A stretch of 64,000 nt of DNA, from assembly GCA_020226215.1 (NCBI GenBank), contig CM035236.1:1617001-1681000 (forward strand), written 5' to 3'. The translations under genes and the position numbers were made by a program. Of the stretch, positions 31,053-44,362 are shown in pieces. How positions within the stretch are numbered: position 1 is the stretch's first letter; the number at the start of each line of letters is the position of its first letter. The notes below the pieces were generated by a model. The model did not search any database and was not told the origin of the DNA. It was given only the letters and a program-made list of their open reading frames with translations. The stretch comes from Sindora glabra. Lineage: Eukaryota; Streptophyta; Magnoliopsida; Fabales; Fabaceae.

Positions 31053-34000
31053 TATTTGTTTTTATAAATTCTACATTAATTTAATATTATTTTTACTCCC
31101 TTTATCAAGATTATAGTATACGTTTGACAATTTTTAACTTACACAAAAGTGAACTGATAATATAAATTATAAATTACAGGGTAAGACTTTCACCTTCTAG
31201 ACATTTTGATCAGTAGCAAATTTTGAGTGGTATTCCTTCAATATTTAGTACCTATTTTACTAAGGAAACTGCACAATGTTTTTCTCTCCTTTGTATTTTA
31301 CTAAGCAGTAAGCAGCCAAGACTAACTGATGGTTCAGCAGATAGCAGCCTAACCTCCTATGAAGGATCTCAAGAGAGACTCAAAAACAAACAAGGCCTTG
31401 AGTTTGAGAGCCTATAATGGAACAGGATTTTTGGTTTCTAAAGAGTGCGTTGCTGAAGAGCCTGTGCTTCTGAAGTTTGATCTTCCATGTGTGATGACAT
31501 GAAGGATAATATGCTTTTTCTTTCCTCATCAAGTAATGATGCAGAAACAGGGATTTTCGCACTAGAAAGAAGTTCAAAGCCATATGTTCATGAATGGAAG
31601 ATTTAGACTAGGTTTTCCATAACATATAGTTTAAAAATTATTAAGATAAATGAAAGAGTATTATTTATTTAATATTAAATATAAAGAGATTGAGAAAAGT
31701 AATTTCTTATATTCTAAAAAAAAATTATTTTTCTTTATTACCTATCAATTTTTTAAACTATCAATATAAATGATATATCATCACTTTAATAATATATATG
31801 CAAATGATATTTTTTGAAAATATTTAAAACAAACATATAGTTAATTAAAAGAAAGTAAATGGCAAATTGGCACTTGAAATGAATCACCAAGAAAATTCCT
31901 AGAGATTTTAGAGTGCCTTACTTTGAAGTCAAACTGGACCTTGACGCACACGATGATAATGGTAATTCCTTACGCTGCAAGCAGTTTGACTTGAATGGTT
32001 TGAGCCGGCATTGAGAGGGTTTTAGAGTCTGGACAGAAAAGGCTTGGAAGGCATAGAGTTTGCGTACTAAAATATCTACATCGAGAACAAGTTATTGGGC
32101 AATTACTGGCCTCTGGGTTTGTGCACATGTCATATACAGACTATAGAAAATAACTGGGCTAAGCAGAATAAATTACACAATATTAAATAAATAACAAATT
32201 GCATGTAGATTTACTATTATACGCTAAACTATGATCATCATATATATATATATATCAATTGAGTTCAAGACTGTCTTGATTAGAAATACTTTCTAGTTTA
32301 TATTTATTTCATTGTACAAAGTAAACTGCAGTAGAATAATTCCAGAAAACCAGAGCAGGAGCAACTACAGTTCTTGAAGTTTCCATGCGAGGCAAGTGTT
32401 ACTAAGATACACTAGGTTATTCAATTCCGTTTACTTTTTGTTGAGGGTTTCCAAGATTACAGTTCCTTGTACTGCGAAAATTGCATTTTTCACTGTCTTC
32501 TACGGTTAATATTATTGGTTCATATTATAAGCCACTGATCAAACCTTAAGTTCCTGGCTTTAGCGCCAACAAACATGTTTGAACTCCTTTATTTGAGGAT
32601 GCACACATAAACACAGAATGATAAACCAGAAGGAAAAAGGAAGGTAAAGTTGAGATCCTTGTTGCCATCAAGTGCCAGCAGCTCTTCCTCCTCTAATCCT
32701 TCAGTTGAACCAAAGCTGCATCTATACAGGGTGCGTTTGGTCAATGCATTTTTGAACTTCTTAATCTGTCATTCGATCAAACATTATAAGTTGTTTTTCA
32801 CGTTCAATGGCAAGAAAGGCATGAAACATAAATCTTGGAAAGAAACAGAGTTTATACACTGAATATGATACATTCATGAAGAAAATGCTAATTGTACACA
32901 CAATGCCATCACATGTGGACCCACAACATTGTTGAGAATAGTTTGATTTTAATAAAGAACATTTGACTGGATCTTGATTATTTGAATGGATGAAGGAGCA
33001 AATTCGGCTGATCTTTCTTAATTTAACATACCGTTTATTGAACTACAACGGCTTATACTCCAAAGAGAACCCTCTTTTATTAAGTTCAATGTCCAATTTG
33101 ATTTAAGCTTAATTTTTTTTCAAATGACTTTTAATAATGATAAAATTTATTAGAAATTTTTAGAATTTACAATTAGGGACCCTTACAACATGAGGATACA
33201 GATAATACGTAGAAATTATGGTTAGTTGATTAAGGCAAACTAAAAATCCTAATTTTGCTCAATATAATACAAAATTATTAGATTCAATTTAGGCAGTGCC
33301 CTGTACCGACTTGCAAGAGTATAATAGTATAGAATAAGGAGTAATGCATGCAAATAATAATATTCATCTATGAATATGAATAGTATAACACATGCACGTA
33401 TATATTAATGGTTAAAACTAAGCAAAAGATGTAAACAAAGGAACATAATAAAATGTAACTAACTATGGCATTGATATAACTAAAGTTGCAAAGATGACCA
33501 TGAGAACCTCAATAGAAGTGGAAGAAAGGAACTGGCCATCTGGATTCATCTCTACTAGCCAACATATTTGCCATGAACGCCAAAAATGCAATTTAGATGG
33601 ACACACATCCATCTACCATGAGGTTTTCTTTAATGTTAAAGCCTAATGCAAGAGTATCAAAGAAATGCAACTGTGTAGCCATAAAAAAAATTCATCTCTC
33701 TTTGCTGGTGGCAATTGATAATATTAAGAACTTAAGAAATAGTTGAAAGAAAAAGCTGTGAAAATTTTTTAGAGAATACTCTTACTAAAGGAAGTCAACA
33801 AAGAGACAACTAAATGACATGGCCTAGATGGCTTAAAACATAACTAATAATTGTGGTTGCTTGTGTCCATACAAACTCGTTAGGAATAACAATGGAGTAT
33901 ATGTCATTATATTGACTTATCTATTATCCACACTCATTCAAAAGATATATAAATATGATTTAGTAAACGGTAGTTGTTAGAGAACACATACATACCATTA

Positions 34001-35182
34001 AAACAATAAACTTATCAGTTGCAAGCTCAAGTCTAATATGAAATCCTATTAAAAGTTTAGGTGAAAAATAAAATTAATTACATATACAAAATAAATGTGG
34101 GCATTCTCACACTTTATACACAATCAACAAGTGTGGAAGGCCGCTTGCCTGGATTGGTATTTTTAAGTATACATTTGATAAATATTATCTTTACCATAGA
34201 ATATTGACACAAAAGCACAATTATATATTGGTTTGGCATCAAAATATCATTTGTTTACAATATGTACAAAATTGTGATTGAATAATGAAAAATGGCACTA
34301 AATCAAGAGAAAGCCAGTTATTTTTCTAAAAATCCTTCAAAAATAGTTTCCTACCAACCAATAATGGAGATACAAGAATTGAAAAGACTTAGAAAAAGCC
34401 TTAAACACATAATTCAAATATCATTGAATTAATTCTATCTACTCTTCTTGCCATCTATAAGTATTATAACCATTAACTACATATCACTAAAAACCAAAGG
34501 CAATAATTTGAACATGTTGGAAAAAACATCTCCTCTCTAAACACATAAATATTAAGCAATTAAATTTATCAAAATAATACAATGACTCACAAATAAATTT
34601 AACGTAGGAAATTTCAACATCTGAGGTGAAACATCATGGATGAAAAGGATCCATTATATCAACAAAGATTAGAATAATCCATATAAAAGTTCTCAATCAT
34701 AATCTCACAACTTACTAATTACTATCCCTACATCTCGCATAAACCATTTTATGAAAGGGTTCTCACATAAATTCCATAGATATTCACATTATTATCACTT
34801 TGATATCTTAAACCAATAGTTAATATAAATATTTATAATGTAAAAATATTTACTTAACAAAAATTCTCAATTATATTTTAATACAAATATCTAACTTAAA
34901 TAACAAGAAAACTCTTAATAAAAAAATAATCAACAATTAATAATAATTTAAATTTAAATCAAACTCATTGAAACATTAAGTAGCTTTATACTAAGTCTAA
35001 GTCTCTGTAGTTTTTATACAACTTGCTGTATGGGTGTGACAATTATTTGCTTATGATAGCCAAATATCTCCTACATTTAAGTTTCACAAATAAAGCAAAA
35101 TCTAAGCAAAATTGTACAAGCTCTACAACTAATCATTAGTACACATCTAGTTCGTTGTATTTTCTACCTCAGAAGCAAAAGC
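31053..35182. other. Intergenic AT-rich DNA
   Basis: No host gene, RNA gene or dated element is recognised in these 4.1 kb. Short open frames (e.g. 31223-31417, 32650-32862) have no family likeness. Confidence 0.5.
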
Positions 35183-35584
35183 TATTAAGAAATCAATAAT
35201 TATTTTCTCACCTAAAAATGTCTACAACTCTCTTTAATAAATTACTAACTCAAAATTAGTAGAATCTTGGAGAAAGGAACAGCCACAATCTAGAAAAGTT
35301 AGGAGATTTATTTGATGTCATATGTAAAAAAATCTAGAATCATTTTTACCATCATATATAGTTATAAATAGGAGATAGGAGTTGGCCACTTGTATATGTA
35401 ATAAGAGAAAGCTTCATAGTGGTTATAAGGTGAAGCCCCCATATATGATGAAGAGAAATATAGGAAATGGTGCTAGACATTAATATAAAAATATTTTCTT
35501 ACTTGTATACATCATTTTGAGAATTTTAATAAATATATTTTTCTTTTAGAATTTCTTTCTTACCCACCATATAAAATTTCAACA
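35183..35584 (+). repeat. 5' LTR of Cop-4
   Basis: Paired with 42906-43300. The inner edge is fixed by the primer site; the outer edge is good to a few bases. Confidence 0.8.
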
Positions 35585-37985
35585 TTTGATATCAAAGTTT
35601 TGCTATCAAAAACTCTGCTAAAAGGAGATTTTGTTGGCACAATCTAAGATTGTGATATTTGGTGGTTTGGAACTAAACTTAGTTGGTTGAGTACCAAGCA
35701 TTGACTAATTACCATGGCAGATCATGCATTTTCAACAAGCTCAGTGATAAAGCTTAACAACGATAAATATGATACGTGGAGCACATGCATACAATACTAT
35801 CTGCTTGGGCAAGATTTGTAGGGTCTTATTAATGGTGCAAAGACTACTTCACTAACTAATAAAGAGGAGAAAAAGAAATGGAAGATTAGAACTGGAAAAA
35901 CTATGTATATGTTAAATATCATCGTAGAGGACAAGTTCTTGCATCAAATTAAGGACTTGAGAACACTAATGAAGGCTTAGGATACTCTGGTGATACTATT
36001 CACGAGAAAAAATGATGCAAAGTTACAGTTGTTAGAGAATGAGCTCATGTTTGTCACACAACAAGATATAATTAGAATCTTTCTTTTTTTCAATCCAGTT
36101 CCTCCACCACCGTGAAGCCTAATTAAATTCAGGCATGATACACGTTTTAGTTATTGGGAGAACCTAAATACTTTTTTTCAGATCCAGGAAAAAGTTCTTA
36201 GGAATCTTTTTTTCCTTTTAAAAGATATAAGAGCAAAATAATTAACCTATTAATATTGGAAGACCCAAAGAATTTTTCCAATGTACCATTTCTAGGTCCA
36301 ATGGAATTCATAGGTATAGGAAGAATTACAAAATTAGGGAGTACAATTAGTGAGTTAAGGAAGTAAAGAATTATTATTTATGGATTAAATCCCAAATAAT
36401 ATGAGATAATTACAACTACTCAAGGTTGGGCCAAGGAACCAACTTTGATAGAGCTAAAAGTATTTTAGCGAGCTAAAAGTATTTTAGCTAGCTAAAAAAT
36501 TTTACACAAGCAAATGTCTAAAGTTTCCATAAATGAGAAGGATAAGGCCTTATTTACTAAAAATAAGGTGCCTAGGGAAGATAAGACAATTGTAAGGCTT
36601 AGCAATGAAGGTGAAAACTTGAAAAAAAGACAACAAGGTTGGTAGAGAGGCTAACATAGGAAAAGTCCATATCGAGGGGGAGTTAGACAACTCCAATATA
36701 GAGACAAGAGAGAAGAAAAAAGATATCACTACCAAGATAATTGGTGCTATAAGTGTAGAAGAAGAGATCATTTTGCTCAAAATTGTAAAGCCAAAAAGGT
36801 AAAAGGTAATGTTGCCACATTCAAGTAAAATAAAAGTGAAGAGGAATGAAATTTTCAAGCTTTATTTACTGTGGAAGAGTCTAGTTCCAACAAAGAACTA
36901 GATGATAGTAAACAACCTCAGTGGCATGAAGGTGAGGAAATTGCCACGTTGTGTATAAATGGACCACCAAAGGAAATAACATTAATCATGAAAAGTGATA
37001 AACTAATTAATTATGATAATAACTAGATTATTGATTTTGGTTAATTAGGGATAAGAAGAAACTCTTAAATATGTTAAAGTATAAAGGAGAATGAGTCATG
37101 GTGGTAGTAAATAACTCAAGGTTGCCAATCACCTATATTAGCAAGAAGGTAATCGCTTTACACTTTAGTCCACATCAGGTGCAGGTGAACCATGTCTATC
37201 ATGTACCCAGGATGAAAAAGAATTTACTATTAATTTCATAGCTAACATCTTCAAGCAATTACATAATGCTCGGGGCTAAAGATGTAAAAGTGTATTAGAG
37301 TTTAAAACCTACAAGTCCACCACTTGTAGAAGGAAAACAACTTGAATCTGTTTAGATAATGTTAACATAAGCAACATACGTGGACAAGACAAGAAAGAAT
37401 GAAACAACATATTTATGGCACGCAAAGCTTAAACATGTAAGCTATAATCAATTAAAGGCAATGATGAAGAAATCCATGTTAAAAGGCCTCCCAAATTTGG
37501 AGATATAAGATAACATTTTCTATGTTGGATGTCAGTATGTCAAAGCTCATGAGTTACCATATGACAAGTCGAGATTTAAAGCAAAGAAGCCATTGGAATT
37601 AGTGTATTCAGATATTTTTGGACCAGTAAAGTAGCCTCTAATCAGTAGAAATCGATACATGATAACATTTACAGATGATTTATCAAGGTACGTGTAGGTA
37701 GACTTTATGAAAGAAAAATCAGAAGTTTTAACGAAGTTCAAGGAATTTAAAGAGAAGATTGAAAAAGAAGTTAGATGCAAAATCCAATGTTTGCATACTA
37801 ACAATGGGGAAGAATACATTTCAAAAGAGTTTAATCAGTACCTATATAAATACAACATAAGGTGATAGTTAACCTATCCAAATACTCCACAACAAAATAA
37901 GGTTGTAAAGAGGAAGAATTGACATTTAGCAAAGACATGTAGAAGCATGTTGCATACTAAAAATGTTCCACTGAGCTTTTAAGCA

Positions 37986-38310
37986 GAATGCATGAAGATA
38001 GCTATTTATGTCACCAACAAGCTACCTTAAGCCAGGCTTAGGTTAACTTCACCATATGAGAAACTATAGGATGCAAAGCCATCAGTAAGTTACTTTCGAG
38101 TATTTGAATATGTTTGCTATGTGTTAACTTCACCAAGATTTTGGCTAGAATGCATGAAGATAGCTATTTATGTCACCAATAAGCTACCTTAAGCCAAGTT
38201 TAGGTTAACTTCACCATATGAGAAACTATAAGGTGTAAAGCCATTAGTAAGTTACTTTTAAGTATTTGAATGTGTTTGCTACGTGTTTGTGCCAAGTCAA
38301 AAGCATAGCA
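37986..38310 (+). repeat. 162-bp tandem duplication inside the Cop-4 integrase region
   Basis: The units begin at 37986 and 38148, both gaatgcatgaagatagcta. The period of 162 is a multiple of three. The copies have diverged at several bases. Confidence 0.85.
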
Positions 38311-40120
38311 AATTTCATAAAAAAGCGATTCGTTACATATTCATTGGTTATAATAGTCACTAAAAAGGTTATAAATGCTATGATCTAATAATTGGATGTT
38401 GTTATGTATTTAGGAATGTGGTATTTGATGAAGCATCATCGTGGTGGTCTTCACAAGCAGTGCTACTACTAAATTCAAAGAAAATTGAAGAGTAGGTATG
38501 AAAATAGATAGAGGTGTAATCAAAAGTCGAAGAAGTGCAGCTAACACAAGAAAAAGTAGTTAATGTTAAACCATCACCTGATCAAGTTAGAGTAAGGTCA
38601 CTAAATAAGAGGAAAAGCTACTAGTAAACAGGAGCCCACATTAAGTCTCTAGAGGAGGAGAGACCAAGTCAACTAGAAGAATTGGAGAAAGAAGTTCCTC
38701 AGCCATAACTAAGAAGATTTAAAAGGATTTGGAAACCAAATCTAAAATATGCCAATGTAATGTTGGTAAAATATAATAGCATAAAAAAGCTAAGTACTTA
38801 CGAAAAAGTAACTCAATCCATGAAGTGGAAAAATGTAATGAAAGAAGAAATTAAAGCACTCAAACAAAATAAAACTTAGGAATTAGTGCCATGACCTACT
38901 AGAGTACAACCCGTTTCTTGTAAATGTATATATAAGATAAAAACTTGTCCCAATGGTTTGATAAAAAGGTATAAGGCTTGTTTAGTGGCTCGAGAATTTT
39001 CACAAAAGTATAGGTTGGATTATGACAAAACATTTAGTCTAGTTGCTAAAATAACTACAATGCATGTGCTATTAGCACTAATAACTACCAAATCTTAGAG
39101 ATTCTGGCAAATGGATGTCAACGATGCATTTCTACATGCTCAGTTAGATCAAAAAATATACATGGAGCAACCAAGATGTTTAAGAGCAAGGTTTATCCAA
39201 GTCAAGTGTACAAGTTGAAGAAAATATTATATGGTTTGAAGCAAGCACTTAGAGCATGGTACAGTAAAATTGTAGAATTTTTACTATAAAGCAATATTTA
39301 GTGGCATCAATGGACTCAAGCTTATTCATGAAAAAATGAAATGGTAAGCTAACTATAATGTTAGTATAAGTAGATAATCTTATTATCACCAAAGATAACA
39401 AAGAAGAGGTTTGTCAAATGAGAGGTAATCTAGCTGTGCACTTCCAAATGAAGGAGCTTGGAGAGATAAAAATACTTTCTTGGACTTAAGATCGATATAA
39501 CCAAGGACGTGTTATTTTTGTGCCAATAGAAATACACTTAAGACCTACTAAAGAAATATGGCATGTTAGATTGCAAGCCAATCTTAACATCAATTGAGGT
39601 TAATGCTAGACAATGTTCAGTAGAAGGAAAAGGTTTAAAGGATGCCACAATGTATAGGTAATTATTTAGCAATTTAATCTATCTCATTCTAACTTAACTT
39701 GAAATATCATATGTAATGGGTATGGTAAGTTGATTCATGTAGAAGCTAAAAAAGTCACATTTGGAAATAGTATGTTGAATACTAAGGTATGTCGAAAGTA
39801 CCATTGATTATAGGATATTATACAAGAAAGATGTGGCATGTAAGGTTGTAGGATATTGCGATGCTAATTATACTGGTGACCACAACACTTGATGTTCGAT
39901 AATTGGTTATATGTTTAGCCTAGGATCAGAAGTCATATCTTGGTGTAGCAAAAGATACTCTATTATATTTTTATCAAGTGTAGAAGTGGAATACAGAGCA
40001 ACAGTTATGGCAACCCAGGAATATACGTGGCTAATTCAACTTTTGCAAGATCTACACTAACTAAGTAACTATACGGTAAAATTATATTATGATAATCAGT
40101 TAACAATTCATTTAGCAAAA

Positions 40121-41320
40121 CATTACACCCCTCAGAATTATTAATAAACTAGAAATTATGATATGAGGTTGAAAAAGTTAAAGCAACCGGTAAATTTAGA
40201 AGAATTAAGAATATTATATGTGAAATAAGAAATAAAATAGAATTAATAAAAGTAAGAATGTGAGAATATAATTCGGGTAAAATTTTATTAGGAAAATTTT
40301 ATTAGAATCTGGAGGTGTAAAGTTATACACTGATATAAGTGAGTATATGAGTATGGAAGAGATTTAAGAGCATTTTTTTGAAAATACCCTTAGGGGCCTT
40401 ATTTTTCCTATTTCAACACTAACCCCTATATTCTCTTTATTTTCCTTATTCCTCTAACTCTTCCATCTTTTTCTACAAGAATTTCTTTCACCATTCCCTT
40501 AATTAAGCAAGAAAACTTCAAATCTTATTGATTTCTTCCTCTAATCAAGGTGAGAATAATGTTTTCATCAAGAATCCCTCCCATCTTATTAATTTCTTCC
40601 TTTAATCAAAGTTAGAATAATATTTTCATTAAAAATCCCTCCCATTTCTTCTTGATTGATGAAGTTTATTTAATTTTATAGAGCATTTTGAGCCCTAACT
40701 GTGAAATCCATGAATTTTGATATGATTAGAGTTGAAAAATCATCAAGCTAACCTTTTAATGTCCTCTTTCATACAAGGTGAGTGGATAATCTAACTATAA
40801 CAATAGATTTCAAAATTATATGAGGATATAGATGAGGGTTAGTTTATGGCTTTGCTTGATTTTAATTTATTTTGATGTTATGAAAGTAATAAATGATAGA
40901 AAGAAGTGATATAAGATATTAGATAAGTATATTGATGATTATAATTAGGTTTGATATGCATTATATGTGTTTATAAGGTATTTTAAATTAGTTGTACAAT
41001 GGAAATTTCATAAAAAAAATTGACTTTTTCATGTGTGAATCGATTTACTAATCGATTCTAAGGGTCTATAGGTGAAATTAAACTTCAAAATCGAGCAACT
41101 AATTGATTCTAGAATTCCAGGGGTTAATAAATTGATTCCAGAGGTTCAGAGGCAAAAACTGGGTTAATAAATCAATTCACCCATTAATTCATCGACTGTA
41201 AAATTTTATACTAAATTTAAAGAAGTATAACTCCTTCATCTTATATCCATTTTAAACAAACTACCTATTGTTTTAAAGGTAATTGAGTTTACTTTCAAAT
41301 GAAATTTGTTTCAAATCAAA

Positions 41321-41388
<68 letters not shown>

Positions 41389-42690
41389 AAAATATCATTA
41401 AAATAGTAAGCAAAGGTCATGAACTCTAAAATTAAAAAAAGAGAACTTTTATGTCTAATTTCAAAAAAAATGTAACTTTTTCAAAACTTTAGGAAAATGA
41501 ATAGTCTATGGAAAGGTGATTGAACCTACTTTCATATGAAAAGAGTTTCATACATAATACATTTATAGTTTTTGATTTATTCCTAAGATATCACTCATAG
41601 GTTAGAATTATGGTCATTATATAGTAATTCATATTTAATTTGTTTTATATTTCCATACCTTATAATGGCCTAACATGGATATTTAGTCTTTAAGCACTAA
41701 AGGTATAGTGGTTTATGATAAAATATAGCATGAGAGATATGATATGTATAAATGCTTGTAGCCATACAAGAGGGTATGATAATACTAATAGATATCGTAA
41801 TGTACATGAAATTGAATAGTGATTGTATTAGATAGAGCTTGATCTCTAATGTCAAAAATTGCATTGTGAAACATGCCATGAGTGGCAATAAAGATAAGAA
41901 ATGTGATAGGGGTGATGTTGTAAATACTGGATGGAGAATTCCCAGTGACATGCTTGTGGAGGGTATAAGGCAGACCTTGGAAGGATAGGGATGGAAAGCT
42001 TGTAGAGGGTATAAGGTTAACTTAATAGATAAAAGGAGGATGTTTGTATTCTATTCTTTACTTATTATTTCAAATAAAAGGTGACTTAATTATAGTTATC
42101 CTCGAGTATTCGCATATGAGACATTGAAAAATGAAATGACCATGTATTAATTTCATTGAACTTGGTTCTTGGTTTCTAATATGTTTAATTATAATATGAT
42201 TAGTTAAGGAAGGATAGTCCGATGAATAAATTATTATAAATTTATTATTTTTCTTATAGATTATTCATTTACTGAGCCCCAGACTTACTCTTTCGCATTT
42301 TATTTTACAGATTCCCAAGTTGAGCCTCCACCACCACCTCTTTAGAACTAGAGTTTATGGGAACTTATTGAAAGTATTTTGATAACACAGTTTCATGTAT
42401 ATAGAATATTTTAGGCCTTTTGTTTGTCATGTAAATAGATAAGGGGAAAGTTATGTTGATTTCCTATTGAGTTAGTTAGGTTTGATTTTTCTCATTTTGA
42501 GAGGGTTATAAATATATCTAACTTTTTCATCTTTTGTAAAAACTTTATAGAAAGTTCTCTTTTTAAAATGCTAGATTCCTTATAAACACAAAGCATTTAT
42601 TATTTTGAATCAAGGTAGTTAGTCATGTTTAGGTTGGTGGAAATCGGATTAGAGTTCCACGCTGGTCACGATTGGATTAGGTTCGTGACA
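40121..42690 (+). mobile_element. Long solo LTR (Gyp-1, probably Ty3/gypsy) inserted in the Cop-4 RNase H
   Basis: It starts cattacaccc (a mutated TGTTACACCC) and ends ..GTTCGTGACA, 2570 bp. The target-site duplication is caaaa (40116-40120) / taaaa (42691-42695), and the RNase H frame stops at one edge and resumes at the other. No genes inside. Near 42270 it carries actgagccccagact and a ttttacag..gagcctccaccacc block, shared with the copies at 60.6-64 kb. Length and ends suggest a chromovirus-type LTR; that assignment is tentative. Confidence 0.8.
41334..41385. repeat. (AT)n microsatellite
   Basis: About 26 uninterrupted AT units within Gyp-1. Confidence 0.97.
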
Positions 42691-42905
42691 TAAAAAATTT
42701 CATTTTTCATGCAAGGACAAAACAATTGGAAGTAAATTACAATTTTATTTGAGAGAAAGTGTTATAAGGAGAGATCAAGATTAAATATATCAAAATAAAA
42801 GATTAAGTTGCATATATATTCACAAAAGGACTCAACAATCCAAAGTTTGAAAAGTTTAGAAGACAACTTGGCATGATTACAAGGTTCATAGTAAAAGAAA
42901 ATAAT

Positions 42906-43300
42906 CATTAAGCAATAATTATTTTCTCACTTAGAAATATCTAAAACTCTCTTTAATAAATTGTTACTTAAAATTAGCAAAACCTTGGAGAAAGAAACAA
43001 CCACAATCTAGAAAAGTTAAGAGATTTATTTGCCACCAAATGAAGAAAGATCTAAAACAATTTTTGCCATCATATATTGCTATAAATAGGAGATAGGAGT
43101 TGGCCACTTGGGTTTGTAGTAAGAGAAAGCTCTATAATGGTTGTAAGATGAAGCCCCACGTGTAAGGAAGAGAAATATAGGAAATGGTGTTAGGCACTAA
43201 TATAAAAATATTTTCTCACTTGTATACATCATTTTTAATTTCAATAAATATATTTTTTATTCCATAGTTTCTTTCTTGCCCACCACATTAAAGTTCAACA
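42906..43300 (+). repeat. 3' LTR of Cop-4
   Basis: Paired with 35183-35584. Preceded by RNase H remnants and a weak purine run (agtaaaagaaaa). Confidence 0.8.
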
Positions 43301-43868
43301 GAACTTAATGCACGTATAGAAACAATCAAACCATCAAAATTTTAACAACTACTCAATCATAACATTAAAATTTTTTTAATAATATTGAGCCATGGTCAAA
43401 CTAGAACATTTTCTATCATACACCAATTTTTCCTATTTATACCACAAAATCCACCTTATGATTAATATTCAAAACTTTTCAATATTCTCCTTCCATTTTA
43501 ATATTTTTGTACTTTTCATATTAATTTTTTTAAAAATTTTCTAAAAAGGAAAGAAGAAAAATTTTTAAATTTAATAAAAAATAAACTACTAAATTAATTC
43601 TTGAAAGATAGAGGTTACATTAGATATCTTTTTTTATCCAAGTGGAATAATTTTGTTAAAAGTGTAGTATTTATTTCAAAAATAAACATATGTAAGTATA
43701 AAAATTTCTATTAGTGAAATAATACTTACATATTGATCTCCTTTCATGTACACACATCATGTTTAATTATATGATCTATCTTTACAAGTTAATAAATGCA
43801 TAAATAATTATAATTTTCATTTTTTGTGAAAATAACTAATCAAAGTTTAATTTTAATATGCCGTTTAC

Positions 43869-43972
<104 letters not shown>

Positions 43973-44362
43973 AATGTTGAGGAATTTGATTTCAATATTA
44001 TTTATTATTTATATTTTAAAGATATTTGACTAATTTTTAAAAAAGAAATTAATTGAAGAAATAATATTTTAAAATACAAAATATTATTAAAATGAAAGAA
44101 ATACTTTAATTAATTATAAAATATACTTACACACTTATACATTATTTTATATGTATACAATTAATTTTAACAACGAAAATAACTAATTCTATCTATTGTT
44201 CAAAGGCAACCAACCATGAGGTAGCCATTAATACAAACAGTTAGTTATCCCCAGAATAAGTAGCTGATTGCGAAAGAGGAGCCTTGCTAAATCCACACCA
44301 CAAAAATGAAAAGGGTAATACGAGGATAGTCAGATAAAGTCAGCGCAACATTAAAGTAGAAG

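Larger units (their letters stand above)
35714..42880 (+). pseudogene. Cop-4 degenerate gag-pol polyprotein, interrupted at 40121-42690
   Basis: In order on plus: gag start at 35714 (MADHAFSTSSVIKLNNDKYD); complete CCHC zinc knuckle CYKCRRRDHFAQNC near 36750-36790; protease remnant near 37025 with D-F-G in place of D-S-G; gag-pre-integrase WHAKLKHVSYNQLKAMMKKS near 37418; integrase with PLELVYSDIFGPVK near 37590; reverse transcriptase with FWQMDVNDAFLHAQLDQK near 39100 and LYGLKQALRAWYS near 39230, YVDD degraded; RNase H with GYCDANYTGD near 39850, continuing beyond the insertion to about 42870. Many stops and frameshifts. The integrase holds a 162-bp tandem duplication. Confidence 0.87.
35183..43300 (+). 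mobile_element. Decayed copia LTR retrotransposon (Cop-4)
   Basis: The LTRs are about 35183-35584 and 42906-43300; both contain tataaataggagataggagt, ggccacttg, gaagcccc and cttgtatacatcattt, and end in ttcaaca. A tRNA-Met-like primer site (tttgatatcaaag) follows 35584. Gag and pol lie between, in plus orientation. The left boundaries of the LTRs are not sharp and no target-site duplication was found. A 2.57-kb solo LTR is inserted at 40121-42690. Confidence 0.88.

Noticed and set aside
32650..32862. Serine-rich 70-codon frame
   Set aside because: Simple-sequence run (TCC/TCT) without promoter, homology or conserved ends.
36550..36858. Minus-strand hydrophobic open frame of 102 codons
   Set aside because: Lies opposite the Cop-4 gag/zinc-knuckle region; hydrophobicity comes from antisense A-rich codons.
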